From: Marimonas arenosa
Lineage (GTDB): Bacteria > Pseudomonadota > Alphaproteobacteria > Rhodobacterales > Rhodobacteraceae
NCBI RefSeq assembly: GCF_030848945.1
Contig: NZ_JANHAX010000004.1
Coordinates: 313,210-377,209, forward strand
Direction of reading: 5' to 3'
Length of the DNA stretch: 64,000 nt
Shown: positions 48,204 to 64,000 of the stretch, one piece after another
Position numbering within the stretch: position 1 is the first letter of the stretch
Layout: each line of letters opens with the position of its first letter
Made by a program: the position numbers and the translations under genes
The notes under the pieces: generated by a model
Seen by the model: the letters and a program-made list of their open reading frames with translations, nothing else
Databases searched by the model: none
What the model was told of the DNA's origin: nothing

Positions 48204-49343
48204 TCAGGCGGACCGCACCAGAGCCAGCTGCGGAAGCTGGCCCAGGCCGGCCCTGGCTAGGCGGGCTGAGGTCCAGACCGGCGCCGACAACGCGCCGGTG
48301 CGGCGCAGCTGTCCGGGGTTCAGGAATGGCCGGGCCGGAGCATAACCGCCGCCGACGGTCCCGCTGACGGGGCAGCGCAACGGGTGCAGAATATCGAGCC
48401 GGTGTTTCGGAGTGAGGTTTTACATCGCAACCGCGCCGGGAAAGAAGCTTTCGGTCGGGGCGCCTTCGGCAAAGACGATCTGGTGCCGTTCAAAAATCAG
48501 GCGAATGTAGATCGCCCGCCGCCGACCGTGCATCGGGCGAATGCCGGGCAGGCCGGTGAAGGCCTTGGCCGGGGCCAGCGCGCCGGGGCCGTGGCCGGCA
48601 TCGGGCACCAGCAGGCGGTGCTATGGCGAGACGATCAGCGCGCGATGCGGCAGGCCTGCGCCCAGCGCGCCGGGAGCGAACCGGATCGGTTCTTCCGGGT
48701 TGCTGTCCCGGGTCCAGAGATCGTCGGTGCGCCAGACCCAGTGCACCGGCTGCGCGCCGTGATCCGCGGTGACGATCCGGTCACCCGGCGTGATGGTGGA
48801 AACCGGCCGCTCGCCGCCCGGTGTCAGCAGGCGGGTGCGGACTTCGGAACACAGGAAATCGGAGCTTTGCCGGTCGGCGATCAGATTGACCTGGGTACCG
48901 GCGGCGACCGAATCGAACGTGATGCTTTCGATCGGGGCGGCGGTCACGGCGTAATAATCGCTGTTGGCGCTCAGCTCTGGCGCCAGGTAGAGGTTTCCGT
49001 TGGACTCCTGAAACACCACGGCGGTGATGGTCGCGTCCAGCGTGCCGTCGGTACAGGTGATCGTCGCGTTGTAGAGGCCGAGCGAGTCGCAGGTCTGTGG
49101 CGGGTCGCCGTCGATGCTGAACGTGTCGCTGGCAACACTGTTGTTCGCGTCGTGCATGGTCGGATCGTCGTCGGAATAGCCGACGGGACTGAACGTGTGC
49201 TGGGCGTTGAAGGCCAGCGGCGATTCAGCGGATCCGAATGTGAGGCCGACCAGCGCGCCGGCGTTTTCGCTGGAGTCGTTGCCCTCTGACGGGTCGATAT
49301 CCGGGCCGGTGCCGAGATAGAGAATTTCGAAGGAGGTGGCCAA
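48204..49343 (-). pseudogene. Hint-domain gene paralogue with two in-frame stops
   Basis: Read on the minus strand from ATG 49343, the frame stays open to TGA 48204-48206 (379 codons) except for TAG at 48621-48623 and TAA at 48420-48422. The intact paralogue at 21839-22981 has 380 residues. The first 170 residues align without gaps, about 105 identical by hand count, including FEILYLGTGPDID, NAQHTFSPVGYS and the start of the Hint domain at Cys165. The TAG replaces the Gln of SPQHR (CAG to TAG). After it, HRLLVPDAG and FERHQIVFAEGAPTESFFPG keep Hint motifs. It sits antisense between rplA and rplJ. Confidence 0.87.
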
Positions 49344-49754
49344 AACGGGGTCCTCGCGGCGGGTGTCGCGGGGTGCCTGGCGGCAACTGCCGGCGCAGTA
49401 TCGCCGGGAACCGTCAATATGCCGTAGACCCGCGACCGCGGTCCCGCGGTTCGCAGGGCAGGGCGAAAATCGCGCTCCCCCCCTTGCCCCGGCCGCCGTT
49501 TCGCTCTAAACGACGCCTCGTCAGGTCGCCCGAGTCGCTCGTGGCGGCCTGTCGATTCGTCCGAGACGGTGGGTGGAGTAATCCATAAATCCTGCCTGAG
49601 ACGGGTAAAGACCAGATTTCTCAGGACTGCTTCGAAGGCTGTCCCGGAGTGAGTTGGAACGGACCCGTAAGGACCCGATTGCCGGGCCTTTGCAAGACCT
49701 GGTGAAAGCAAGAGCCGGGGGGTCCCAAGAGCCTCCCATAACTGGAGTGAAACT
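49344..49754 (+). promoter_or_regulatory. Promoter and L10-leader region of rplJL-rpoBC
   Basis: No gene is seen in these 411 nt. Because a terminator follows rplA and the Hint pseudogene reads the other way, a promoter for rplJ must lie here. The last ~150 nt (about 49600-49754) contain paired G/C-rich segments such as GGACCCG...CGGGCC, in the position of the L10 leader, where the L10-L12 complex usually binds to repress its own mRNA. The structure was not folded by program. Confidence 0.45.
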
Positions 49755-50267
49755 GTGGATAGAGCCCAGAAAGAGAAAGTGGTCGAGGAACTCGGCCAGA
49801 TCTTCGAAAGCTCTGGCGTCGTTGTGGTTGCCCACTACGCCGGTCTGACAGTTGCTGAGATGCAGGATCTGCGTTCTCGTGCCCGTGGGGCCGAGGCGTC
49901 GGTTCGTGTCGCCAAGAACAGGCTCGCCAAGATCGCCCTTGAGGGCAAGCCCTGCGCAAGCGTGGCAGAATACCTCAATGGCATGACCGTTCTGACCTAT
50001 TCCGAGGACCCCGTGGCAGCAGCCAAGGTGGCCGAGGACTTCGCCAAGGAGAACAAGAAGTTCGAAATCCTTGGCGGGGCGATGGGTGAGAACGCGCTCG
50101 ACCGTGCCGGCGTGGAAGCCGTGTCGAAAATGCCCTCGCGCGATGAACTCATCGCCACCATCGCGGGTATGCTCGGCGCACCGGCCTCCAACATCGCGGG
50201 CGCAATTGGCGCACCTGCTTCGAATATCGCTTCCATCCTTTCGACTATCGAAGAGAAGGCGGCGTAA
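49755..50267 (+). CDS. rplJ: 50S ribosomal protein L10
   Basis: The 170-residue protein has the L10 pattern: [40 protein letters not shown] and a C-terminal helix that holds L7/L12 dimers. It starts with GTG, which is preceded by TGGAGTGA; GTG starts are common for this gene. With rplL it forms the L10-L12 stalk and probably autoregulates through its leader. Confidence 0.97.
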   Translation: MDRAQKEKVVEELGQIFESSGVVVVAHYAGLTVAEMQDLRSRARGAEASVRVAKNRLAKIALEGKPCASVAEYLNGMTVLTYSEDPVAAAKVAEDFAKENKKFEILGGAMGENALDRAGVEAVSKMPSRDELIATIAGMLGAPASNIAGAIGAPASNIASILSTIEEKAA

Positions 50268-50339
50268 GCACCTGAATGATCGGCGCAGGGGCGAATGCCC
50301 GGCGTTGGAACACAAACTTGAAAACGGAAAGCAAGTAAC

Positions 50340-50720
50340 ATGGCTGATCTGAAAAAAATGGCGGAAGAGATCGTGGGTCTGACCCTTCTCGAAGCACAAG
50401 AACTGAAAACCATCCTCAAAGACGAGTACGGCATCGAGCCCGCCGCCGGCGGTGCTGTGATGATGGCCGGCCCCGCAGGCGATGCCGGTGGTGCCGCTGA
50501 AGAGGAAAAAGACGAATTCGACGTGATCCTGGTTTCGGCCGGCGCGTCGAAAATCAACGTCATCAAGGAAGTCCGCGGCATCACCGGCCTCGGCCTCAAG
50601 GAAGCCAAAGAGCTGGTCGAAGCCGGTGGCAAAGCCGTCAAGGAAGGCGTTGCCAAGGCCGAAGCCGAAGAACTCAAAGCCAAGCTGGAAGCAGCTGGCG
50701 CCGAAGTCGAGCTCAAGTAA
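50340..50720 (+). CDS. rplL: 50S ribosomal protein L7/L12
   Basis: The 126-residue acidic protein has the L12 N-terminal dimer helix, an Ala/Gly hinge ([19 protein letters not shown]) and the C-terminal domain [24 protein letters not shown]...[12 protein letters not shown]. It recruits translation factors to the ribosome. GGAAAGCAAG precedes the ATG. It is 72 nt after rplJ and 255 nt before rpoB. Confidence 0.97.
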   Translation: MADLKKMAEEIVGLTLLEAQELKTILKDEYGIEPAAGGAVMMAGPAGDAGGAAEEEKDEFDVILVSAGASKINVIKEVRGITGLGLKEAKELVEAGGKAVKEGVAKAEAEELKAKLEAAGAEVELK

Positions 50721-50729
50721 TCGGCTTTA

Positions 50730-50785
50730 CCGGGGTTGATCCCCGGGACTTTCAAGGCTGGATCCGGCAAAATCCGGGTCCAGCC
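50730..50785 (+). promoter_or_regulatory. Paired hairpins between rplL and rpoB
   Basis: CCGGGG-TTGAT-CCCCGG (50730-50746) is followed by a 12-bp stem GGCTGGATCCGG (50756-50767) / CCGGGTCCAGCC (50774-50785) with loop CAAAAT. In E. coli the same gap holds an attenuator and an RNase III site that set the ratio of L7/L12 to RNA polymerase; these hairpins may do the same here. No U-tract follows the 12-bp stem. Confidence 0.6.
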
Positions 50786-50975
50786 GAACCTGTCTTAGCA
50801 AGGGCCCCTTGTTCGAAACGTGAAAAAGGGGCGTTTTCTAAGGCTCGGTTCAGAGATCGGGAGGCCGCTTTGGGCGGCGGCCAGGAATGGATCCTGAACG
50901 GGCTGTCTCGTATGGGCGAGGTGCCGGGCCCCGACGGCAGCTTCGACCGGTGAGAAACGAAAGGTGACATCGACC

Positions 50976-55115
<4,140 letters not shown>

Positions 55116-55170
55116 GGGCGAAAGCCCTTACCCCTACCCAACGCTTCCACACCAATTTGAGGACATCAAA

Positions 55171-59418
<4,248 letters not shown>

Positions 59419-59448
59419 TCCTTCGGCTGACAGGTAAGCAACCGAATG

Positions 59449-59479
59449 GCCCCCGCCGGCAACGGCGGGGGCTTTTCTT
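59449..59479 (+). terminator. Intrinsic terminator of the rpoBC operon
   Basis: GCCCCCGCC and GGCGGGGGC form a perfect 9-bp stem around GGCAAC, followed by TTTTCTTT, 31 nt past the rpoC stop. Confidence 0.92.
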
Positions 59480-59529
59480 TGTCCAAGTTCCGGTGTTTGG
59501 TCCGGCGTAGCAGTAAAGGGGGGGCAGGC

Positions 59530-60411
59530 ATGGACGCGAGCGGCAATTTCAAGGGCGCGGGCTTGATGGTGGTCTCGATGGCCGCCTTCACCTTCAACGA
59601 CGTCTGTATAAAGTCGCTGGCGGGCGAAGTGCCCCTGATGCAGGCGATATTCCTGCGCGGGGTGCTGACCAGTTTGCTGATCTTTGTCGTCGCCCGCCGC
59701 ATGGGGGCGATCCGGCTGGATTTTCCGCTTCGTGACTGGGGACTGATCGCGCTGCGCTCGGCGGCCGAGATCGGCGCGACCTTCTGTTTTCTCACCGCGC
59801 TTTTCAACATGCCCATTGCCAATGTCACCGCGATTCTCCAGGCGCTGCCGCTGACGGTGGCGCTGGCTGCTGCGCTTGTCTTCAGCGAGCCTCTGGGCTG
59901 GCGGCGGATCCTCGCGATTGCCATCGGGTTATTCGGGGTGCTCTTGATCGTGCGACCCGGGGCTGAAGGCTTCAGCGTCTATTCGCTCTATGCGCTTGCC
60001 GCAGTCGGTTTCGTCACGGTGAGAGATCTTTCCGTGCGGCGCTTGTCGCCGGCGGTGCCGTCGATTTCGGTGGCGCTGATCACCGCGGTGGTGATTGCCA
60101 GCGCCGGCGGGCTCGCCTCGCTTTCCCAGGGTTGGGTGTCGTTGGTCCCGTGGCACGGGTTGATGCTGGCGATGGCAGCGTTCTTTATCCTCGGCGGTTA
60201 TCTTGCCTCGGTCATGGTGATGCGGGTGGGCGAGATCAGTTTTGTCGCGCCGTTCCGCTATACCGGGCTGATCTGGGCGCTGCTGCTCGGCTACCTGATC
60301 TTCGGCGACTGGCCAAAGCCGGTGACTCTGCTGGGCGCGAGCATCGTGGTCACAACAGGCCTGTTCACGCTTTACCGCGAGGCTCAACTGCGCCGGAAAG
60401 GGCGGATCTGA
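59530..60411 (+). CDS. DMT-superfamily (EamA) transporter
   Basis: The 293-residue protein has ten hydrophobic segments in two EamA halves: AAFTFNDVCIKSLAGEVP...QAIFLRG in the first, RYTGLIWALLLGYLIFGDWP in the second. Such proteins usually export amino acids or metabolites across the inner membrane. The ATG at 59530 follows a GGGGGGG run. It interrupts the expected rpoC-rpsL order and lies between the rpoC terminator and the str promoter, so it is an independent gene. Confidence 0.87.
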   Translation: MDASGNFKGAGLMVVSMAAFTFNDVCIKSLAGEVPLMQAIFLRGVLTSLLIFVVARRMGAIRLDFPLRDWGLIALRSAAEIGATFCFLTALFNMPIANVTAILQALPLTVALAAALVFSEPLGWRRILAIAIGLFGVLLIVRPGAEGFSVYSLYALAAVGFVTVRDLSVRRLSPAVPSISVALITAVVIASAGGLASLSQGWVSLVPWHGLMLAMAAFFILGGYLASVMVMRVGEISFVAPFRYTGLIWALLLGYLIFGDWPKPVTLLGASIVVTTGLFTLYREAQLRRKGRI

Positions 60412-60459
60412 CCGGGGAGTCGCCACGGCCCGGGAAAATCGCATGCCGGGTTATTTCGC

Positions 60460-60588
60460 ATGGCCGAAACCAGTCCCGCGTCAACGAGACCTTGGGTGCG
60501 CGCAGAAGACCAAGTTGATCCCTTTCCCGTGCCCGAGCCCCTGCGTAAGCGGTTCTGGCTCGAACTCGAGGCGCTGGATGCAGTCTGA
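60460..60588 (+). CDS. Possible 42-residue small protein
   Basis: ATG 60460 to TGA 60588 encodes MAETSPASTRPWVRAEDQVD followed by PFPVPEPLRKRFWLELEALDAV. The amphipathic, charged C-terminus (PEPLRKRFWLELEAL) looks protein-like, but no good ribosome site is seen and I know of no family. It could be chance in a G+C-rich gap. Confidence 0.25.
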   Translation: MAETSPASTRPWVRAEDQVDPFPVPEPLRKRFWLELEALDAV

Positions 60589-60635
60589 ACGACGTTGCTT
60601 GAGATAGAAAGCTGAAAACCGCCGAAAGCCTCGTG

Positions 60636-60664
60636 TTGACAACCCATCCGACTCCCCCTATACG
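60636..60664 (+). promoter_or_regulatory. str operon promoter (rpsL-rpsG-fusA-tuf)
   Basis: A consensus -35 TTGACA (60636-60641) and TATACG (60659-60664) are spaced by 17 bp. The rpsL ATG is about 220 nt downstream, so the mRNA has a long leader, which includes the perfect hairpin GCATGGG-GACA-CCCATGC (60840-60857). Confidence 0.7.
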
Positions 60665-60890
60665 CCCTGCATCCGGTGAGGGGGCAGCCTCGAAGCCGAT
60701 ATCAGAACTGTAGTGGACAAGATCCGGCCTAATGCTGGCCCGATCCTCTGGAAACCCACCGCGTCGTTCACCTCGGAATGGGAACGATTGCGGTTTTTGC
60801 GTGTTGTGGACGCACGATGCGCCGGAGATTTAGGAACCTGCATGGGGACACCCATGCGACACATGTGTTGAGAAACGGGGAAAGAACCCA

Positions 60891-61262
60891 ATGCCGACGA
60901 TCCAGCAGCTGATCCGCAAGCCGCGGCAGCCCAAAGTGAAACGCTCCAAGTCCCTCCACCTCGAGGGCAACCCGCAAAAACGCGGCGTGTGCACCCGCGT
61001 CTACACCACGACGCCGAAGAAGCCGAACTCGGCCATGCGGAAGGTGGCCAAGGTGCGCCTGACCAACGGCTTTGAGGTGATCAGCTACATCCCCGGCGAA
61101 AGCCACAACCTTCAGGAACACTCGGTGGTTCTGATCCGTGGCGGCCGTGTCAAAGACCTTCCCGGCGTGCGTTACCACATCCTGCGCGGCGTGCTCGACA
61201 CGCAAGGCGTGAAGGATCGGAAACAACGCCGCTCGAAATACGGCGCCAAGCGTCCGAAGTAA
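60891..61262 (+). CDS. rpsL: 30S ribosomal protein S12
   Basis: The 123-residue protein has the S12 pattern [43 protein letters not shown] and [15 protein letters not shown]. The Lys residues at the streptomycin positions (TTPKKPNS and GVKDR) appear wild type. It starts the str operon; AAACGGGGAAAG precedes the ATG. Confidence 0.98.
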   Translation: MPTIQQLIRKPRQPKVKRSKSLHLEGNPQKRGVCTRVYTTTPKKPNSAMRKVAKVRLTNGFEVISYIPGESHNLQEHSVVLIRGGRVKDLPGVRYHILRGVLDTQGVKDRKQRRSKYGAKRPK

Positions 61263-61745
<483 letters not shown>

Positions 61746-61766
61746 TCCAACCGAGGCAAGAGAAAC

Positions 61767-63890
61767 ATGGCACGCGAATATCAGCTCAACCGCTACCGCA
61801 ACTTCGGCATCATGGCCCATATCGATGCAGGCAAGACCACCTGCTCGGAACGGATCCTGTATTACACCGGCAAATCCCACAACATCGGTGAGGTGCACGA
61901 TGGTGCGGCCACGATGGACTGGATGGAGCAGGAGCAGGAGCGTGGCATCACCATCACCTCGGCCGCGACGACCACCTTCTGGCAGCGTCAGGAAGAGCCG
62001 ACCGCCGAAGGCACGTCTGACACCAAGTACCGGATGAACATCATCGACACGCCGGGCCACGTCGATTTCACCATCGAAGTCGAGCGGTCGCTGGCGGTGC
62101 TTGACGGTGCCGTCGCGGTGCTCGATGCCAATGCCGGCGTCGAGCCGCAGACTGAAACGGTGTGGCGCCAGGCCGACCGCTACAAGGTGCCGCGCATCGT
62201 GTTCGTCAACAAGATGGACAAGATCGGCGCCGATTTCTTCAACTGCGTGCACATGATCGCCGATCGGACCGGCGCCATCCCGGCGCCCGTGCAGATCCCG
62301 ATTGGCGCCGAGAACGAGCTGGAAGGCATCGTCGACCTGGTCACCATGCAGGAATGGGTCTGGGCCGGTGAAGACCTGGGCGCGACCTGGGAGCTGCGCG
62401 ACATCCGCGCCGAGCTCAAGGACACCGCCGAGGAGTGGCGCAACAAGCTGATCGAAAACGCCGTCGAAATGGACGACGACGCGATGGAAGCTTACCTGGA
62501 AGGCGAAGAGCCGGATGCGGACACGCTGCGCAAGCTGATCCGCAAGGGCACGCTGTCGATGAGCTTCGTGCCGGTGCTGTGCGGCTCGGCCTTCAAGAAC
62601 AAGGGCGTGCAGCCGCTTCTGAACGCGGTGATCGACTTCTTGCCGAGCCCGCTCGACGTGGTCGACTACATGGGCTTCAAACCCGGTGACGAAGAAGAAA
62701 CCCGCAACATCGCCCGCCGCGCGGACGACAAGATGCCGTTCTCGGCGCTGGCGTTCAAGATCATGAACGACCCGTTTGTCGGTTCGCTGACCTTTACCCG
62801 TATCTATTCGGGCACGCTTAACAAGGGCGATCAGATCCTGAACTCGACCAAGGGCAAGGGCGAGCGCATCGGTCGGATGATGATGATGCACTCGAACAAC
62901 CGCGAGGAAATCGAAGAGGCATTTGCCGGCGACATCATCGCGCTGGCGGGTCTGAAGGATACCACCACGGGGGATACGCTCTGTGCCAAGAACGATCCGG
63001 TGGTTCTGGAAACCATGACCTTCCCCGATCCGGTGATTGAAATCGCGGTCGAGCCCAAGACTAAGAACGACCAGGAGAAGATGTCTCAGGGTCTGCAGCG
63101 TCTGGCGGCAGAAGACCCGTCCTTCCGCGTCGAGACCGACATCGAGTCGGGCCAGACCATCATGAAGGGCATGGGCGAGTTGCACCTAGACATTCTGGTC
63201 GACCGCCTGAAACGCGAGTTCAAGGTCGAAGCCAATATCGGCGCTCCGCAGGTGGCTTACCGCGAGACCATCGGTCACGAGATCGAGCACACCTACACCC
63301 ACAAGAAACAGTCGGGTGGGTCGGGCCAGTTCGCCGAAGTGAAGATGATCATCTCGCCGACCGAGCCGGGCGAAGGCTATTCGTTCGAAAGCCGCATTGT
63401 CGGCGGTGCGGTGCCTAAGGAATACGTTCCGGGCGTCGAAAAAGGTATCCAGTCGGTGATGGACTCGGGTCCGCTCGCAGGGTTCCCGGTGATCGACTTC
63501 AAGGTCGCGCTGATCGACGGCAAGTTCCACGACGTTGACTCCAGCGTTCTGGCCTTTGAAATCGCGGCGCGGATGTGCATGCGCGAAGGTCTTAAACGGG
63601 CCGGAGCCAAACTGCTGGAACCGATCATGAAGGTCGAAGTGATTACGCCGGAGGAGTATACCGGCGGCATCATCGGCGACCTGACCTCGCGTCGGGGCCA
63701 GGTGACGGGGCAGGAGCCGCGCGGCAACGCCGTGGCGATCAACGCCTTTGTGCCGCTGGCCAACATGTTCGGCTACATCAACAACCTGCGGTCGATGAGC
63801 TCGGGCCGTGCCCAGTTCACCATGCAGTTCGATCACTACGACCCGGTGCCGCAGAACATCAGCGACGAGATTCAGGCGAAATACGCCTAA
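61767..63890 (+). CDS. fusA: Elongation factor G
   Basis: The 707-residue GTPase has [27 protein letters not shown] and the later EF-G domains ([23 protein letters not shown]). It drives translocation on the ribosome. AGGCAAGAGAA precedes the ATG. It is followed at 57 nt by the second tuf copy. Confidence 0.98.
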   Translation: MAREYQLNRYRNFGIMAHIDAGKTTCSERILYYTGKSHNIGEVHDGAATMDWMEQEQERGITITSAATTTFWQRQEEPTAEGTSDTKYRMNIIDTPGHVDFTIEVERSLAVLDGAVAVLDANAGVEPQTETVWRQADRYKVPRIVFVNKMDKIGADFFNCVHMIADRTGAIPAPVQIPIGAENELEGIVDLVTMQEWVWAGEDLGATWELRDIRAELKDTAEEWRNKLIENAVEMDDDAMEAYLEGEEPDADTLRKLIRKGTLSMSFVPVLCGSAFKNKGVQPLLNAVIDFLPSPLDVVDYMGFKPGDEEETRNIARRADDKMPFSALAFKIMNDPFVGSLTFTRIYSGTLNKGDQILNSTKGKGERIGRMMMMHSNNREEIEEAFAGDIIALAGLKDTTTGDTLCAKNDPVVLETMTFPDPVIEIAVEPKTKNDQEKMSQGLQRLAAEDPSFRVETDIESGQTIMKGMGELHLDILVDRLKREFKVEANIGAPQVAYRETIGHEIEHTYTHKKQSGGSGQFAEVKMIISPTEPGEGYSFESRIVGGAVPKEYVPGVEKGIQSVMDSGPLAGFPVIDFKVALIDGKFHDVDSSVLAFEIAARMCMREGLKRAGAKLLEPIMKVEVITPEEYTGGIIGDLTSRRGQVTGQEPRGNAVAINAFVPLANMFGYINNLRSMSSGRAQFTMQFDHYDPVPQNISDEIQAKYA

Positions 63891-63946
63891 GCAAACATGC
63901 GGAACGGGAGCGAATCCCGTTCTGCCTCAGATAACAGGAGGCCATC

Positions 63947-64000
63947 ATGGCAAAGGAAAAGTTTGAACGCACGAAACCGCACGTGAACATCGGGACGGTG
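63947..64000 (+). CDS. tuf: Elongation factor Tu (second copy, cut by window end)
   Basis: The 54 visible bases encode [18 protein letters not shown] and are identical to the start of tuf at 40212. AGGAGG lies 5 nt before the ATG, unlike the first copy. It is the last gene of the str operon as usual; its 3' part lies outside the window. Confidence 0.95.
   Translation, partial: MAKEKFERTKPHVNIGTV

Larger units (their letters stand above)
60412..60890 (+). other. 479-nt gap between the DMT gene and rpsL
   Basis: The first part may hold a 42-residue small gene (60460-60588, listed separately). The second holds the str promoter and a leader of about 220 nt. I see nothing else coding. Confidence 0.6.

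Overview
The window reads as chromosomal DNA of a Rhodobacteraceae (Roseobacter-group) alphaproteobacterium. The grounds are high G+C; a DUF6473 protein; Hint-domain proteins with a roseobacter-type N-terminal domain; a TRAP transporter cluster; alphaproteobacterial RpoB and RpoC; and the order tRNA-Trp / secE / nusG / rplKA / rplJL / rpoBC / rpsL / rpsG / fusA / tuf. I see no prophage, CRISPR array or rRNA operon.

Layout. 1-4.4 kb: end of an SLC13-type permease, an FAD oxidoreductase and GlpD. 4.5-9.1 kb: a copper-detoxification locus (cueR-copA leftward, copZ-multicopper oxidase rightward) driven by two back-to-back CueR-type promoters, each with a 19-bp spacer. 9.1-9.4 kb: a dense nest of inverted repeats. 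9.4-18.1 kb: acyl-CoA metabolism (acyl-CoA dehydrogenase, 3-hydroxybutyryl-CoA dehydrogenase, EtfAB) interleaved with sulfur-flavoured genes (TauE/SafE-type exporter, a rhodanese fused to a HigA-like DNA-binding domain, a TusE/DsrC homologue). 18.4-26.5 kb: a Spy-like periplasmic protein, cobalamin adenosyltransferase, HIG1-type membrane protein, HCCA-isomerase-like protein, SDR, a Hint-domain protein, an SH3 protein and ParC. 26.9-36.2 kb: a LysR-controlled catabolic and TRAP cluster (FAD oxidoreductase, DctM, DctP, DctQ, M81 peptidase, RidA) whose last two genes are broken: a dehydratase with one in-frame TGA and an M19 dipeptidase with three in-frame stops, cut off by an IS30-family remnant. 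36.3-39.8 kb: dienelactone hydrolase, GYD protein, cytochrome P450 and a lipoprotein. 40.2-64 kb: the translation/transcription core, bracketed by two tuf copies in direct orientation.

The core region carries unusual insertions. A nitrilase and a membrane protein sit between tRNA-Trp and secE. An antisense, decayed paralogue of the 22-kb Hint gene (two in-frame stops, otherwise full length and gap-free in its first 170 residues) sits between rplA and rplJ. A CatB-type acetyltransferase pseudogene follows tuf. Four genes in the window therefore carry nonsense lesions, which suggests ongoing local gene decay.

The most novel-looking items are the rhodanese-HigA fusion and its sulfur neighbourhood, the Hint paralogue pair, the nested palindrome cluster with its dispersed 22-nt unit, and the decaying TRAP/peptide-type catabolic cluster. 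All functional calls come from reading motifs by eye; no database search was run.
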